Shown: positions 1-10,740, numbered from the stretch's first letter. The stretch is 64,000 bases of DNA from Adiantum capillus-veneris (GCA_014529385.2 CM043963.1:69902912-69966911), one strand, 5' to 3'. Numbers and translations: made by a program. The notes: generated from the letters alone by a model not told the origin.

Positions 1-223
1 GCTGATAGTGTATACATGAGTGTCAGATGCTTGGATTTGAGTTTGGATCCCATTTGGTCAAGTTTTGGCCAGTTCAGTCCAGTTCAGGCTCTTGGCAAAA
101 TTTTAAAAGGGAAATGGACTTTATGATCCAAATTGGGTAAAACTTGGTGGATTACCTTCAAATGGCATGTAGATCACTTCTGTTTGGTGGTTGAAGCCCT
201 GAGGTGCCAAATTCACATAGTGA

Positions 224-949
224 GACATCTTACGCGTATGATGTCTTTTAGTGCATTTTTGGACCAATTTTCTCTATAAGCTTGGTTTTGGCTTTAGATA
301 GGCTTATTCAGTGGATTTATCAAGTTTGGATAGAATTTGGACTAAAAATGGCTCTGGAGACATCATACGCGTATGATGTCTTTTTCATCAATTTTGCATG
401 GGATTGGTTCTGTGGACTCTCCATATGCTAGTGAAGGATTGTTTATACTCAAATCTTGGTTTGGACTTGAATATGTTGGATTTGGGACAAAAATAGTCTT
501 TGTATGAAGGATTTTCTCTTAATTGGGCTAATGGGGTGATCCACCTGACCAAATGGTTCCAAACTTCATATGTAGCATGTATTAGATATATATAATGGAT
601 GTATGATGACAAATGAGCATTTTTGGCTCTGTAAGTGCAAATAGACATCATACGCGTATGATGTCTTTTGTGTCAAAATGGTGCTTTTTGGTTCCAAGTA
701 GCTTGTAGATGTGTTAATCAACAATCCTACAAAGTTTCAATGAGTTTGGAGTTATTTTGACAAAATGAGGACCAAAAATCAATTTTTTGGCCTACTTTGC
801 GTCTTTTTGGCTTTCCTTGGGTTTTCTAACTCCAATTCTCATGATACTTGGTTCATAGGATGTGATTAACATGTGGAATGAGGCTATGCACTCAAATGTT
901 GAAATGGATGTGAAAGTCATGCTGTGAGACATCATACGCGTATGATGTC
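224..949. repeat. Four 22-bp palindromes in the GYP1 3' region
   Basis: Copies lie at 224-245, 359-380, 644-665 and 928-949. Each is GACATCATACG followed directly by its reverse complement; the copy at 224 has one mismatch. Several extend by a few A/T pairs, because AAA precedes or TTT follows. Start-to-start spacing is 135, 285 and 284 bp. The centre ACGCGT fits the CGCG-box bound by plant CAMTA factors, but function is unknown. Sequence between copies is AT-rich and only loosely similar, with recurring phrases such as tttggttccaa. Four more copies lie in the leader at 12366-13082. Confidence 0.95.
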
Positions 950-2594
950 TTTTCTTGAAATGTTGGTCTTTTTGTGCAAAGAATGCTTTGTGCTAGTGCC
1001 CTAAGCCCTGCTAACTAGTTTTCAACTTAAAAAGTCATCAGTTTAGCTAAAAAGCCCCCTTATAGGAATTTCAGTCTCCGAAGTCGTCTATTTGCCTTGG
1101 AGTTGAATTTCTTCAACTTTTCTTCTCGAGAGCTGCATTTCCAGCTCATTGGATATGTTGTGAAGCCACCTATTTGGTTGAACTTGACTTTGGCTCCCCG
1201 TTCTCTATCTTTCTCCATTTGGTTGCCCGAAAGCATCTTTTTCACCATCGGTAAGTGAATCAGCTTTCTTTTGGGTTTTGCTTGCAAACATAAGTCATCC
1301 ATGTAGATTTGAAGCTGCTTGTGAAGTTTCATGTCATTTGGTCGTCAATTTTAGCCGTTATGCCAAAATGACGCTTTGTGTGTCCGCAGCCGAATCGGTT
1401 GTTCCGACCTACTTTTGGTGATCCAAACCCGGAGATACTCCATGGTTGCATTGACCTCGATGTTGTTAAGCTTCCTGAGAAGTTTTGTGTCGTTCCGACA
1501 ACTTTTTTCTGTTTGCCTCTTGCAAGCTCTGTTGACCTAGGGTTTTTCCAGTCGTTCTTTCTCGAGCTTTGAGTGTTAGAAACCCATCTTCTATACTAGG
1601 GTAACCCACCTATAAGTTCTTGCAAGGTTTGGTTAGGCGTTTGTGCCCCTACCTAGCATTCTTCCCCATTTCCCGTCTGCTCTTGTTTCTTGGTTTTGGT
1701 CAGTTTTCGCGACAAAAGTTAACGATAAGCATCAAAAGCTTATGGCAATGAGTCTACCTCTCATGTCTGGTGTCCTCTGAGCTCTCGTAGCAGTCGTAGA
1801 AGGCGGTAGAAGGTCGGATGCTCCTGTGTGCTCTTTGCTCTCTCCAAGAAGGTAATAGTGGAAATGAGCTTGAAAGTGAAGTGAAAAATACTTAACTTCG
1901 GACTTTCCGGATCACTTGTTACCAAATTTGACATGTGCTCCTATCTTGTCGTGAAATGCACTTTAGGATTTGAAATTTCTCAATTTGGACTCCGTTTGAC
2001 CTGTTTCTGAGAAATCTGTCCACTTTGCCAAAATTCTGTCATTTCGGGCTTTCCGCAACTTTTTCAGAATTGTACCCAATTTTTATCCTGGGTTTCCCTT
2101 GTCATTAGGACCATCACCGTCTATTCTTTTCTTTTTTCCGATCTCATTTCACCTGCTTTTTTATTTTTCTTTTATTTTTATTAAGAAAATCATAAAAAAT
2201 AAAGGAAAATAGCAAATTGAAGCCAAAAAATTCCAAACATACACGATAAATAGCTGGTAATCCTGTGTATATGAATATACACTTATTTGTGATTTCTGGA
2301 CTTGGATTACCACTTTTTTTACTTTTTTGCTCCAAAAACACTCTTATTTAGTGATATTTACACGTCTAGAGACCCAAATTCATCATTTGATCTCCTCTTG
2401 TTGCAAAAACAAGGTATATAAGGGCATAAACATTATCAATATCCGCAATCAAACATAAAAATTGCAAAATCATGTAAGACACTGCCCTTGTAATATAATT
2501 TTTGTTTTTCTTTGTTTTTGGCGCTTGTAGCAGCTTTGTAACTCCTGTATACCTGTATACCTCCCCCCCTCCTAGTCTGAGTCCTCCCGGACGA
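950..2594 (-). other. GYP1 3' noncoding region
   Basis: There is no convincing coding sequence over about 1.6 kb. The only notable item is at about 1288-1310, where 22 of 23 bases match the minus-strand pol segment encoding the RT catalytic YMDDL near 6340-6362. The rest is AT-rich sequence with short T runs. The polypurine tract and 3' LTR were not found, and must lie left of the window. Confidence 0.6.
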
Positions 2595-3362
2595 CTATGA
2601 AGTGTCTGTGGGCGAAGCATTGTAGTTGTTTTGGTCATAAGTTCCCAATGCAATTGCAGAGCGATGATACAACAGCCTTTCCAATAAAGCTGCTCTTTGT
2701 TTGATTGAAGGATTGGTGGTCGGGTTTTGGGTTGGTTTTGGCACTTCGGTAGTAGAATCAGTAAATGGATTCTTCGTTACCTTGTTGTCTTTTTTCACAA
2801 TCCAAATCTGCTTCCACTTTGCTTGTGCTTGCCACAAACTCTTTGCGACCCAAACCTGCTTTGTTCTATGTGTTGATTTCCTCGCCTTGAAATACCTAGG
2901 AGTTTCCGTTGATTGTATTGAAGGGAGTTCCTGTTTACAAATCTTTGGGATCCAAATTTGCTTGCTATAGCTTTGTGCCGTCATGAACTTCTTTGGAATC
3001 CAGATCTGTTTCACTATCCTTGATTGTCTGGAATCACTCTGTTGTCTGGTGTTGAAAACTCTGTTTTCCACCTTTGTGTTCTCTGGCACAGTCTTTTTTG
3101 GTCTCCATACCAACTTTGACTCCGTTTTTTTCCAAGGTTGAGCTGTTATATTATTGCTTGTCTTCCTTATCCACTGTTGAGAATTCCTCGTCGAAGAGTA
3201 ATCCGGTTGTATAGAAACTTTTGGTTGCCATTGCTTCTTCTTTTTCTCTGGTTGTTGTTTATCTTTGTCTTTGGATTCGTCCTTTGGAGTTGGCTCTTCT
3301 CCTTTGGTGAACTTAATTGATTGACTTTCAGCATCGTATTTGATAAGCACTGAATTAGAACT
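2595..3362 (-). CDS. Lys/Trp-repeat ORF after the second protease (GYP1)
   Basis: Open for about 255 codons in the same frame as pol and the second protease, and separated from the protease only by the TAG at 3363-3365. No ATG follows that TAG closely, so expression would need readthrough, a non-AUG start or a separate mRNA. The protein is very basic and carries about six spaced copies of a motif like K-Q-I/V-W-I/V-x-K (for example KQIWIPK twice, KQVWVAK, KQIWIVK). Gln, Lys, Ser and Thr dominate between them. There is no signal peptide, membrane segment or catalytic motif. Short W-x-P-K motifs also occur in spacer regions of plant retroelement polyproteins, so a nucleic-acid-binding or structural role is a guess. 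I do not recognise a family. Confidence 0.6.
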   Translation of the reverse strand, partial: SSNSVLIKYDAESQSIKFTKGEEPTPKDESKDKDKQQPEKKKKQWQPKVSIQPDYSSTRNSQQWIRKTSNNITAQPWKKTESKLVWRPKKTVPENTKVENRVFNTRQQSDSRQSRIVKQIWIPKKFMTAQSYSKQIWIPKICKQELPSIQSTETPRYFKARKSTHRTKQVWVAKSLWQAQAKWKQIWIVKKDNKVTKNPFTDSTTEVPKPTQNPTTNPSIKQRAALLERLLYHRSAIALGTYDQNNYNASPTDTS

Positions 3363-3698
3363 CTAGTCAATCATTGCATTGTATTGCTTCTGCCATGGTT
3401 GTCCTAGCAATAATGGATGTTGTGTAGCTTGGTCTTCAACCACGTAAAACATATGAGGATACACATATTGGTTAATCTGTATATGTAAAACTGTGCATCC
3501 GACAGTTTTAATTGAATTCTCAGAGTAACTCTTTAACTCTTGCTTGGCAGTTTGTAGTTTAGTGTCGTTTGTCAATTGTCTATACAAACTGAGTGACAGT
3601 AGGTTAGCTTGAGCTCCCGAATCCAATAGTGCTCTGGCTTTGATTTGGTTGGTTCCCACTTTGCATTCAATGATGGGTTCTTGTTTGTCCTTATCCAT
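3363..3698 (-). CDS. Second retroviral-type aspartic protease ORF (GYP1)
   Basis: 111 codons from the ATG at 3696-3698 to a TAG. It has the active-site motif LLDSGAQANLLS at about residues 24-35, and the typical C-terminal HPLLLGQPW at about 93-101. Both are hallmarks of pepsin-like retroviral proteases, which work as homodimers of about 100 residues, so the length fits one monomer. The frame is continuous with pol: after the pol TAG at 3744-3746, 15 sense codons lead to this ATG. Pol already carries its own protease with DSGAGVAIA near 8350, so this element encodes two. It could be a captured duplicate, a clipped gag-pol relic, or a processing enzyme for the downstream ORF. Confidence 0.8.
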   Translation of the reverse strand: MDKDKQEPIIECKVGTNQIKARALLDSGAQANLLSLSLYRQLTNDTKLQTAKQELKSYSENSIKTVGCTVLHIQINQYVYPHMFYVVEDQATQHPLLLGQPWQKQYNAMID

Positions 3699-3743
3699 TT
3701 CTGTTATACTGACTGCGTTTATTCGTATTGCTCCTTCATTGCG

Positions 3744-6700
3744 CTATTTCTGACGCAGTAGTCTTCTTTTCTCCATTCTTTCCTTCGCCTCGGCTTGCGC
3801 TTCCTCCTCAATCTTTTTCTTTTTTTGGACACGCAGCTTTTCTTGATGTATTTTGAGAAGCATGTCTTGGGTTAGCGGCAAAAGATACTTTTTCACTCTG
3901 CATCCACTAATCCAATTGGGCATTTCTTCTCCGTCTAATGTAGCAAGCTTGACAGCTCCACTTGATGATAGATCTTTAATCACCAGAGGTCCCATCCCTC
4001 GCTTTTTAAGCTTCTTAGCATGCTGTTTCAGAGTGTAAACTAGAACATAGTCCCCAACCTTAAACTCTTTAGTCCGCACATGCTTATCAAAAAATTCCTT
4101 TTGTCGCCTTTTTTGAGCGTAGATAGAAGCTACTGCTTTTAGGCGAAGCTCGTCTAGCTTTTCCAGGTCATCTATTCTATCAGAAAGCTCGTGCCCTGTC
4201 CACTCTAGATCCTTAGCCACCCTTAAGGTTGAAATCAAGAATTCTATTGGTAAGATAGCATTTAGCCCAAAAACCATGTTATATGGGGTCGTTCCTATTG
4301 ATGTTTTATATGCTACCCTATATGCCCATAATGTTGAATGCAACTTCTGGTCCCAGTCAGTTCTCGACTCAGATACAATCTTCGTAAGGACCGTGCATAT
4401 GGTTTTGTTTGTTGCTTCAGCTTGTCCGTTTGCTTGTGGATGATACGGGGCTGATTTCCTATGGATTACCATGAATTCATCTAGAAGGATCTCTATCACT
4501 TCATTTATGAAATGTGTGCCTCGATCACTCACAATTTCTATTGGCAATCCATATCGTACAAAGACGTATTCATATAGAAATTGTGCCGTGGTCCTGGCAT
4601 CTGCTTTTTGAGTTGCCTTTGCTTCGACCCACTTTGTTAGATAGTCTGTAGCCACAATGATGTATTGTGCATGAGTCTTATATGCAGGAGGTGAAATGGG
4701 TCCGACATAATCAATCCCCCATTTTGCAAAAGCTCTTGCCCCCATCATTGGTCTAAGCGGCATATCATCTCTTTTAAGTGGTACTTTGGTCCGCTGACAG
4801 TCATCACACCGTTTAACGTATTCCTCAGCGTCCATATGTAATGTTGGCCACCATATTCCTGCGGCTAAGACAAGTTTTGTTGTCTTATCACCTGAGAAAT
4901 GGCCTCCACCTACTCCTCCATGAGCTTGCTCCAGGATTATCACATACTCAGACTCTGATGCGCAAATCCTAAGCTGGTTGTCTTTACCTCTCTTATAGAG
5001 TTGATCTCCTATTAAAGCGTAATCTCTAGCTTCTGTCTCTACAGATTTCTGACGAGCTTTTGACGTTCCTTCTGGGAAAGTTCTATTTGTGAGATATTCA
5101 ACAATATACTGACTCCATTCTGGAGCGATCATTATCTGATATAATGTCGAATACTCGGCTGGCGGTTTTGATGAACATACAATACATACAGTGACATATT
5201 CATGTACGCTTTCTTTCATTCCTGGCCAATAGACTCCCAATTGTAACAAATTCCTATATGTGTTCCTTCTTGAACAATGAAATGCACATTCCTGAACATG
5301 TGCTTCGCGCAGATATATATTATATTCCTCAGGATTGATGCATAGTCGTAAAACATGATCATTTCCCAATTGATACAACCTTCCTGCAACCAATTGAAGA
5401 TTCTTGGATTGCTGAATAGCAATATGTTTCAGGTTGTATTCTCTTCTATCGAACTCTCCTCCATAGGTTAATAGGTTAACGACATTTTGAGACCACCTCG
5501 GTATCATTTCTATGTTGAACAAGTACGCGTCTGGCATGTCGTCATCTACTCCTATAGGGTCTTCTCCATTCGTCAATCGCGAAAGATGATCAGCTCTAAG
5601 ATGTGTTTTTCCTTTCTTTACTACTACCGTGAAGTCGAATTCCAGTAAGATAATGAACCATCTCACTATTCTCCCGGTATTGCATGGTTTATTCACTAGG
5701 TAGAGCAAGGCTTGGTGATCCGTAAAAAACACAAACTTGTTGGCTAGAAGATAATGCCGAAATTTCTTCACAGCATAGATCATTCCTAATCCTTCTCGCT
5801 CTGTTGTGGTGTAATTCTTCTCTGCATGGTTGAGCTGTCGACTGGCGTAACAGATAGGAAAATCCATGTTTCCTTCTTCTGGCTGAGCCAGAATGCATCC
5901 TATTGCATATGCCGAAGCATCTATGTGCACATGGAATATCTTCTCCCAATCTGGTGATTTCAAGACTGGAGCAGTAATGAGTGCCTCTTTCAATTTCTTG
6001 AACGATTCCTCACACTCCTCTGTCCATTCAAAGTTCACTATTAGCCTGTAAAGTGGTTGGCCTATTATAGCGTACATGTAAATGAATCGTCTATAATATC
6101 CACAATGTCCCATAAAGCTCTGTACTTGTTTCGCATTGGTTGGTCTAGGCATATCCACTATAACTTTTATCTTCTCTAAATCCGTGGATATTCCGTTTTG
6201 TGAGACAATATGTCCCAGAATTCTGCCCTGTCGGACCATAAACACACATTTCTCAGGATTGAGACAAATGCGATATGTCCTACATTTCTCAAATACTTTT
6301 CTTAGGTGTTCTAGATGCTCATCTCTCAGTAGAGAATGTACACATAAGTCATCCATGTATATTTCTAGAAACAGCCTTAAGTATTCTTTGAAAGCATGCG
6401 TCATCAGCCTCTGGAAGGTTGCGGGAGCATTGGTTAGACCAAAAGGCATAACCCGATAAGCATAAATTCCCCACTCCGTTGCAAAAGCTGTTTTATGTTG
6501 ATCTTCCAGTGCTATGGCTAGCTGGTTATATCCTGAAAAACCATCAAGAAAGGAGTATGCTGTTTTCCCTGATACACGCTCTAGAACATGATCAGTTATC
6601 GGCAGGGGATAATTGTCCCTGATTGTTGCAGCATTCACTTTCTTTAAGTTGACACACACTCGGAGTTTTCCGTTCTTCTTAGGTACTACCACAATCGGAG

Positions 6701-9125
6701 ATACCCAATCAGTGTGTTCAATCTCGTATATGAATTCAGCTTCCATTAGCTTATCTATCTCCTCCTTGATTCGCTTAGCAAAAGTATCATTATATGTGTA
6801 TGGTCTCTGTCTGCTAGGCTTTGCGTCTTGTTTCAGTGGGATTGAGTGTTGGCATATCGATGGGTCAACTCCCTTTAAGTCCTTATAAGACCATGCAAAC
6901 ACATCCCTGTACTCTCTGAGAAGACTCAAAAGTCTCTCTTCCTCGCTTGGAGACAAATCTGTGGCTATGTACACCGGTCTAGGCGTCTCACCTGGAGCTG
7001 CTAAATCAACTTTTTTTGCATCCTCCGGTCCGTCATAAGATTCGTTCTCCTTCCTCTCTCGAATAGGTGGGGTTAATATCACCTTCCTATCCTCTATTGT
7101 GAATTTCCTATAGTGAGAGGGAACATCCATGTTTTCCTTGATTTTGACGTTTTCGTCCTCTCCACTCTCAATTTCTGTCGTCCAAACTTCCTTCAGAGTT
7201 TTCTTGAGCTCTCTGTACTTGTTTCTACGTTCTAACTTGGACTCCGTGTATTCTCTGTTGCGCTTGTTCTTTTCTGATTTTTCTGTTTCAGTTTTCGTTC
7301 CATTCTTTTGAACTTGATTTCTTGAGCCTCTTTTGTCTTTTCGTAAGCTCTTTTGATCACTGCCTCTCGTTCTTCCAGAAATCTTATCCTTAACACAATC
7401 TTCAGCCTTTACTAGCATTAGGAATTGATTTTTTCCTCTTATTCTAGGCATCGGATTGGTTCTAACCCCTTTTGTTTTTTTCTTTGCTCTATAGCGTTTC
7501 TGGCGTTGTTTAGTTTGGTTCGGAAAATCATAAAATCGGACATCCGTTATAGTTTCTTCGTTTCCGCTTGAATTGTCCGTTGACTCGTTGTCTGCTTCAT
7601 TTCCCCACTCTGGATGATCGGGAATGTCGTGAAACACCTCTTCTTCATCTTCCTTTTCCAGTGTATCGTTCTTTTCAGTTTCTTTTTCGAGTACAGTTCT
7701 CAACATGAAGTACGGAACCACGTCGTACCCGTCCTTGTCGCAAAATTTCGTTGTGGGACCATCCGGAATTGCACAAACATCTAGGGTTGCTAGAATGTGT
7801 GTCCATTCTAATGGTTCAAACGTGTCCTCTGGAAAGGGTTCTCCTACATAAGTTTCGTCTTCGATAGCCCTTTCTAAAACACATTCTTCTCGTTTCAGAC
7901 TTCCACATTTCGAAGCTCCACACATCCATAACTCCTTGGGTTTACCTAACCAAGCTGGAAATTCGGATCCCGCCAAAGTAGCTGAATCAAACTCCTCTAC
8001 CGGTGTTCGGTTCACATCTTTGTAGCTATGGTCTTTCAGGTTCACACGTGTAGTGGTTTCCATATTTCTCAAGTATATGTGATCGTAGCCCCAATCTTGG
8101 ACCATTTTCAACTGTCTCATGAATGGTCTTCCCAATATGATATCATAGTTATTCTCCTTGGCAAAATCGACAATAGCAAAAGTATGTTCGTATTCAATGC
8201 CGCAAGAAGTCACTACAACTTTCTCTAATAACCCCATAGGTTTCTCCATGTGTCCATCTGCTAATTGGAGTTTCAACCTAGTCTTCCTTATTGCTGGTTT
8301 CCCCCATTTTTTCCAGATTTCTTTTGTAGCAATGGCTACCCCTGCTCCGCTGTCTAGTATTGCCATCGTCTTCACTCCTTGGAATTCAACTGGTAAGGTT
8401 GTATTCCCCTCTTCACCTTCGCAATACTCTCCGACCTTGTTTAAGGGTACAGGCTTAGCGTTCTTTTGTGGTTTGCTCAGCTCCTCTATGCTCTCTTGCA
8501 ATCTCGATGTTGGATCTTTTATCCCGAATTTCTCCAAGCATTTTCCTACAGTGGTCCACATATGTGGTCTTAGCCTCAAAAGCTCAGCTAGAGTGATAGT
8601 GCATGTCACTGGTGTTGACAAAATCTCTATCAATCCTTGCGAGTCCATGACTTTTTCTGATGAGATTTTTCGTGAGGGAAGTGCTCTAATCTCGGATTTT
8701 GCTTCATACTCTCCTAAGTATGAAGGTAAGGTTTTCAGTGAATGAGGTTTGCTCTCCATTGTTCTAACAGAGCCCCCATCTCCCCAGTAAGATTGCAGAT
8801 CCAAGTCCACTTGAGATCCTGCCTCAAATTCCACTATGGGAGGATTCCTGATGTCCTTTTCCCAATTTGTCTGATTAGCTTGGCAACTTAGCTCGTTTGC
8901 AAAGTTTGCCTCTCTCACTTGTTTCCAAAATTCATTGTAATCCTCATCTTTTCCGTAAATCCTCTGTATGACTGGATGAAAACTCTCTATCTCCTGATCG
9001 GTTGTGTTCAATACTATGCGGTCATCCTTTTGTGTATTTTCAGGCTTTTGTGCACTGGGAGTCTTTTCAGCTACCCGTGAAACGATAGTCTCTTGCTGAA
9101 TTGGGTTTTCCTTTCCACAATTCAT
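3744..9125 (-). CDS. pol: GYP1 pol polyprotein (protease, RT, RNase H, duplicated zinc module, integrase)
   Basis: Start chosen at the ATG at 9123-9125, which overlaps the gag stop as ATGA; the open frame extends upstream to about 9179 without another ATG. Order along the protein: protease (DSGAG near 8350, later DIILGRPF); a long charged linker; reverse transcriptase (VCVNLKKVNAATI, then the catalytic IYMDDLCVHS near 6350); RNase H (HVHIDASAYAIG through FFTDHQALLYL to ADHLSRL near 5590); two consecutive HHCC integrase zinc-binding modules (about 5500-5170 and 5120-4790); the integrase DDE core (IDYVGP, SDRGTHF, QAEATNK; about 4720-4390); and a basic C-terminal domain containing GDYVLVYTLKQ. 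No chromodomain is seen. About 1,790 residues is long for a gypsy pol, because of the linker and the extra zinc module. It should make and integrate the element's cDNA in a gag particle. Confidence 0.93.
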   Translation of the reverse strand: MNCGKENPIQQETIVSRVAEKTPSAQKPENTQKDDRIVLNTTDQEIESFHPVIQRIYGKDEDYNEFWKQVREANFANELSCQANQTNWEKDIRNPPIVEFEAGSQVDLDLQSYWGDGGSVRTMESKPHSLKTLPSYLGEYEAKSEIRALPSRKISSEKVMDSQGLIEILSTPVTCTITLAELLRLRPHMWTTVGKCLEKFGIKDPTSRLQESIEELSKPQKNAKPVPLNKVGEYCEGEEGNTTLPVEFQGVKTMAILDSGAGVAIATKEIWKKWGKPAIRKTRLKLQLADGHMEKPMGLLEKVVVTSCGIEYEHTFAIVDFAKENNYDIILGRPFMRQLKMVQDWGYDHIYLRNMETTTRVNLKDHSYKDVNRTPVEEFDSATLAGSEFPAWLGKPKELWMCGASKCGSLKREECVLERAIEDETYVGEPFPEDTFEPLEWTHILATLDVCAIPDGPTTKFCDKDGYDVVPYFMLRTVLEKETEKNDTLEKEDEEEVFHDIPDHPEWGNEADNESTDNSSGNEETITDVRFYDFPNQTKQRQKRYRAKKKTKGVRTNPMPRIRGKNQFLMLVKAEDCVKDKISGRTRGSDQKSLRKDKRGSRNQVQKNGTKTETEKSEKNKRNREYTESKLERRNKYRELKKTLKEVWTTEIESGEDENVKIKENMDVPSHYRKFTIEDRKVILTPPIRERKENESYDGPEDAKKVDLAAPGETPRPVYIATDLSPSEEERLLSLLREYRDVFAWSYKDLKGVDPSICQHSIPLKQDAKPSRQRPYTYNDTFAKRIKEEIDKLMEAEFIYEIEHTDWVSPIVVVPKKNGKLRVCVNLKKVNAATIRDNYPLPITDHVLERVSGKTAYSFLDGFSGYNQLAIALEDQHKTAFATEWGIYAYRVMPFGLTNAPATFQRLMTHAFKEYLRLFLEIYMDDLCVHSLLRDEHLEHLRKVFEKCRTYRICLNPEKCVFMVRQGRILGHIVSQNGISTDLEKIKVIVDMPRPTNAKQVQSFMGHCGYYRRFIYMYAIIGQPLYRLIVNFEWTEECEESFKKLKEALITAPVLKSPDWEKIFHVHIDASAYAIGCILAQPEEGNMDFPICYASRQLNHAEKNYTTTEREGLGMIYAVKKFRHYLLANKFVFFTDHQALLYLVNKPCNTGRIVRWFIILLEFDFTVVVKKGKTHLRADHLSRLTNGEDPIGVDDDMPDAYLFNIEMIPRWSQNVVNLLTYGGEFDRREYNLKHIAIQQSKNLQLVAGRLYQLGNDHVLRLCINPEEYNIYLREAHVQECAFHCSRRNTYRNLLQLGVYWPGMKESVHEYVTVCIVCSSKPPAEYSTLYQIMIAPEWSQYIVEYLTNRTFPEGTSKARQKSVETEARDYALIGDQLYKRGKDNQLRICASESEYVIILEQAHGGVGGGHFSGDKTTKLVLAAGIWWPTLHMDAEEYVKRCDDCQRTKVPLKRDDMPLRPMMGARAFAKWGIDYVGPISPPAYKTHAQYIIVATDYLTKWVEAKATQKADARTTAQFLYEYVFVRYGLPIEIVSDRGTHFINEVIEILLDEFMVIHRKSAPYHPQANGQAEATNKTICTVLTKIVSESRTDWDQKLHSTLWAYRVAYKTSIGTTPYNMVFGLNAILPIEFLISTLRVAKDLEWTGHELSDRIDDLEKLDELRLKAVASIYAQKRRQKEFFDKHVRTKEFKVGDYVLVYTLKQHAKKLKKRGMGPLVIKDLSSSGAVKLATLDGEEMPNWISGCRVKKYLLPLTQDMLLKIHQEKLRVQKKKKIEEEAQAEAKERMEKRRLLRQK

Positions 9126-10740
9126 TGTTTCTTTGGTGGTTCTAATAAGGCTTGTGCAGTCTCGATCATTCTCTGGCACATTTCAAGTCTCTGCTTTTCC
9201 AATTCCGCGTTTGGGTATGTCATCCACCTCTGTTCTTGTGTTTGGTTGTTCTTTAACCTAGCTTCGTAAGCTCTCATCAGTGCGTCCAATGGTTCGTGTA
9301 CTTTGTCGACTAGCACTGATCCCCCTGAGCTTAAGCTCGTTGTTTCTTTGATACTCTTTTGTTTCGTTCTTTCCGGGCTCATCTCTCGTTTCCCGTTTTG
9401 ACTCTCAAGTTTTTCTAATCTAGCTTTAGTTTGCTTTAGTTCCTCAGCTAGAATAGCGTCTTCACGTTCTTTTCTCAACTTCATGCGTGCTTTTCTAGCT
9501 TTCCATGTGTTTTTCTGACTCCGCGGTCCTTGACTAACCACTTCAGTCGCTAACTTTCCATTCTCAGGTTCTCTAGTGGTTTTCTTAGCTTGAGCTCTAG
9601 TAACAACTTGCGTTGGTATCAGAGTTTCATTTTCAGACCCACTGCTGGTAGGAATAGTTTCTAGCATATTCAATGTCGTCTTTTGCACTTTGTTTGGATT
9701 CTTTGAACAATCCTCAATGAAGTGAGTAACCCCACACTCAGTGCAATAAGCGTTAATTCTAATGATTTCCGTATGTGGGCAAACATTCATCAGATGGTCA
9801 CCTCCACACTTGTAACAGGGTCCTAGTGCTGGTCTTGGTCCCATTTGATTCGTCCTTTGTGGATAGGATGGTCTTTGTCCTGTTAACCCTCCATGAGCTA
9901 TGAACATCAATGTTCTTGCGTCCAAATTGTATCTCTCTTCATCAGAAGCACTTGTAATTGTTGGTATTCCAACATTCCCAATCATGCCCCATGGTTCTGG
10001 TTGTTTGGGTTCTTCTGGTGGGTAATACATAGTTGGAGACACGTGTGCACCAGATTCTTCATAATAGGCTTGAACAGGCACTAAGGCTTGTTCTTCCTGA
10101 TTCTCTAAGGTTGGTGCATATCTAATGCCCACTAGTCTTGCTCCTGGTAAAGGTGGTTGTTGTCCCAATACCGGTTGCGGTCTTTCTACCCCCATAGGTC
10201 CTGGTACATTTCCCGTTGGGTATCGAGGTACAGGATGTATCTGAGGTGGTGCTAATTGAGCAGGAGGTGCATACTGGCGCTCCTTTACATACCCTTTGTT
10301 GTAATAACACTCCTCTGTTGGATGGTTTGTCCATTTTTGCTCAATCGCACACCATTTCAGTGGTTTTGGCAATGGTTTTTGGTATGGTGCCATCCTTTTT
10401 AGAGCATCTTCTATCATTTGCTCTACATTTGGCATGGTTGTTGTTTGAACATTCTTTTTAGTGGTAGTCTCTCTCACTACGGAGGAGGAGCTACTGGATG
10501 CAAAATCTGTATCCGCTGACACCTCTCCATAAACCGTACAGTTATCCACTAAGTACAATGCCTCTCTCGTTATTTGCTCGAAACTTGTACAAGCTTTCAA
10601 GTGCAAGTCCTTCTTGAGAGTGTCGTTCCTCAGTCCCTCAATAAAGAGAACAGATAGTCTGTCATCTTGTGGTCGTTCACGTACTGGACATCTCTCAATG
10701 TATTGTTTGAAGCGAAGTGAAGCTTCCTTCACCTTTTTCG
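9122..10740 (-). CDS. gag: GYP1 gag, C-terminal part with two zinc knuckles
   Basis: This frame continues the capsid domain (motif EASLRFKQYIERC) after a frame change near 10730. It runs through a Pro/Gln-rich stretch to two zinc knuckles, CYKCGGDHLMNVC and CTECGVTHFIEDC, both spaced CX2CX3HX4C. A coiled, charged Lys/Arg/Glu tail follows. Such knuckles bind element RNA during packaging. The TGA stop at 9122-9124 overlaps the pol ATG. The upstream half of gag is in another frame, so this copy of gag cannot be read straight through without a shift near the run of five A residues. Confidence 0.85.

Noticed and set aside
8158-8745. 195-codon plus-strand ORF
   Set aside because: Lies opposite the intact GYP1 pol protease region; antisense shadow.
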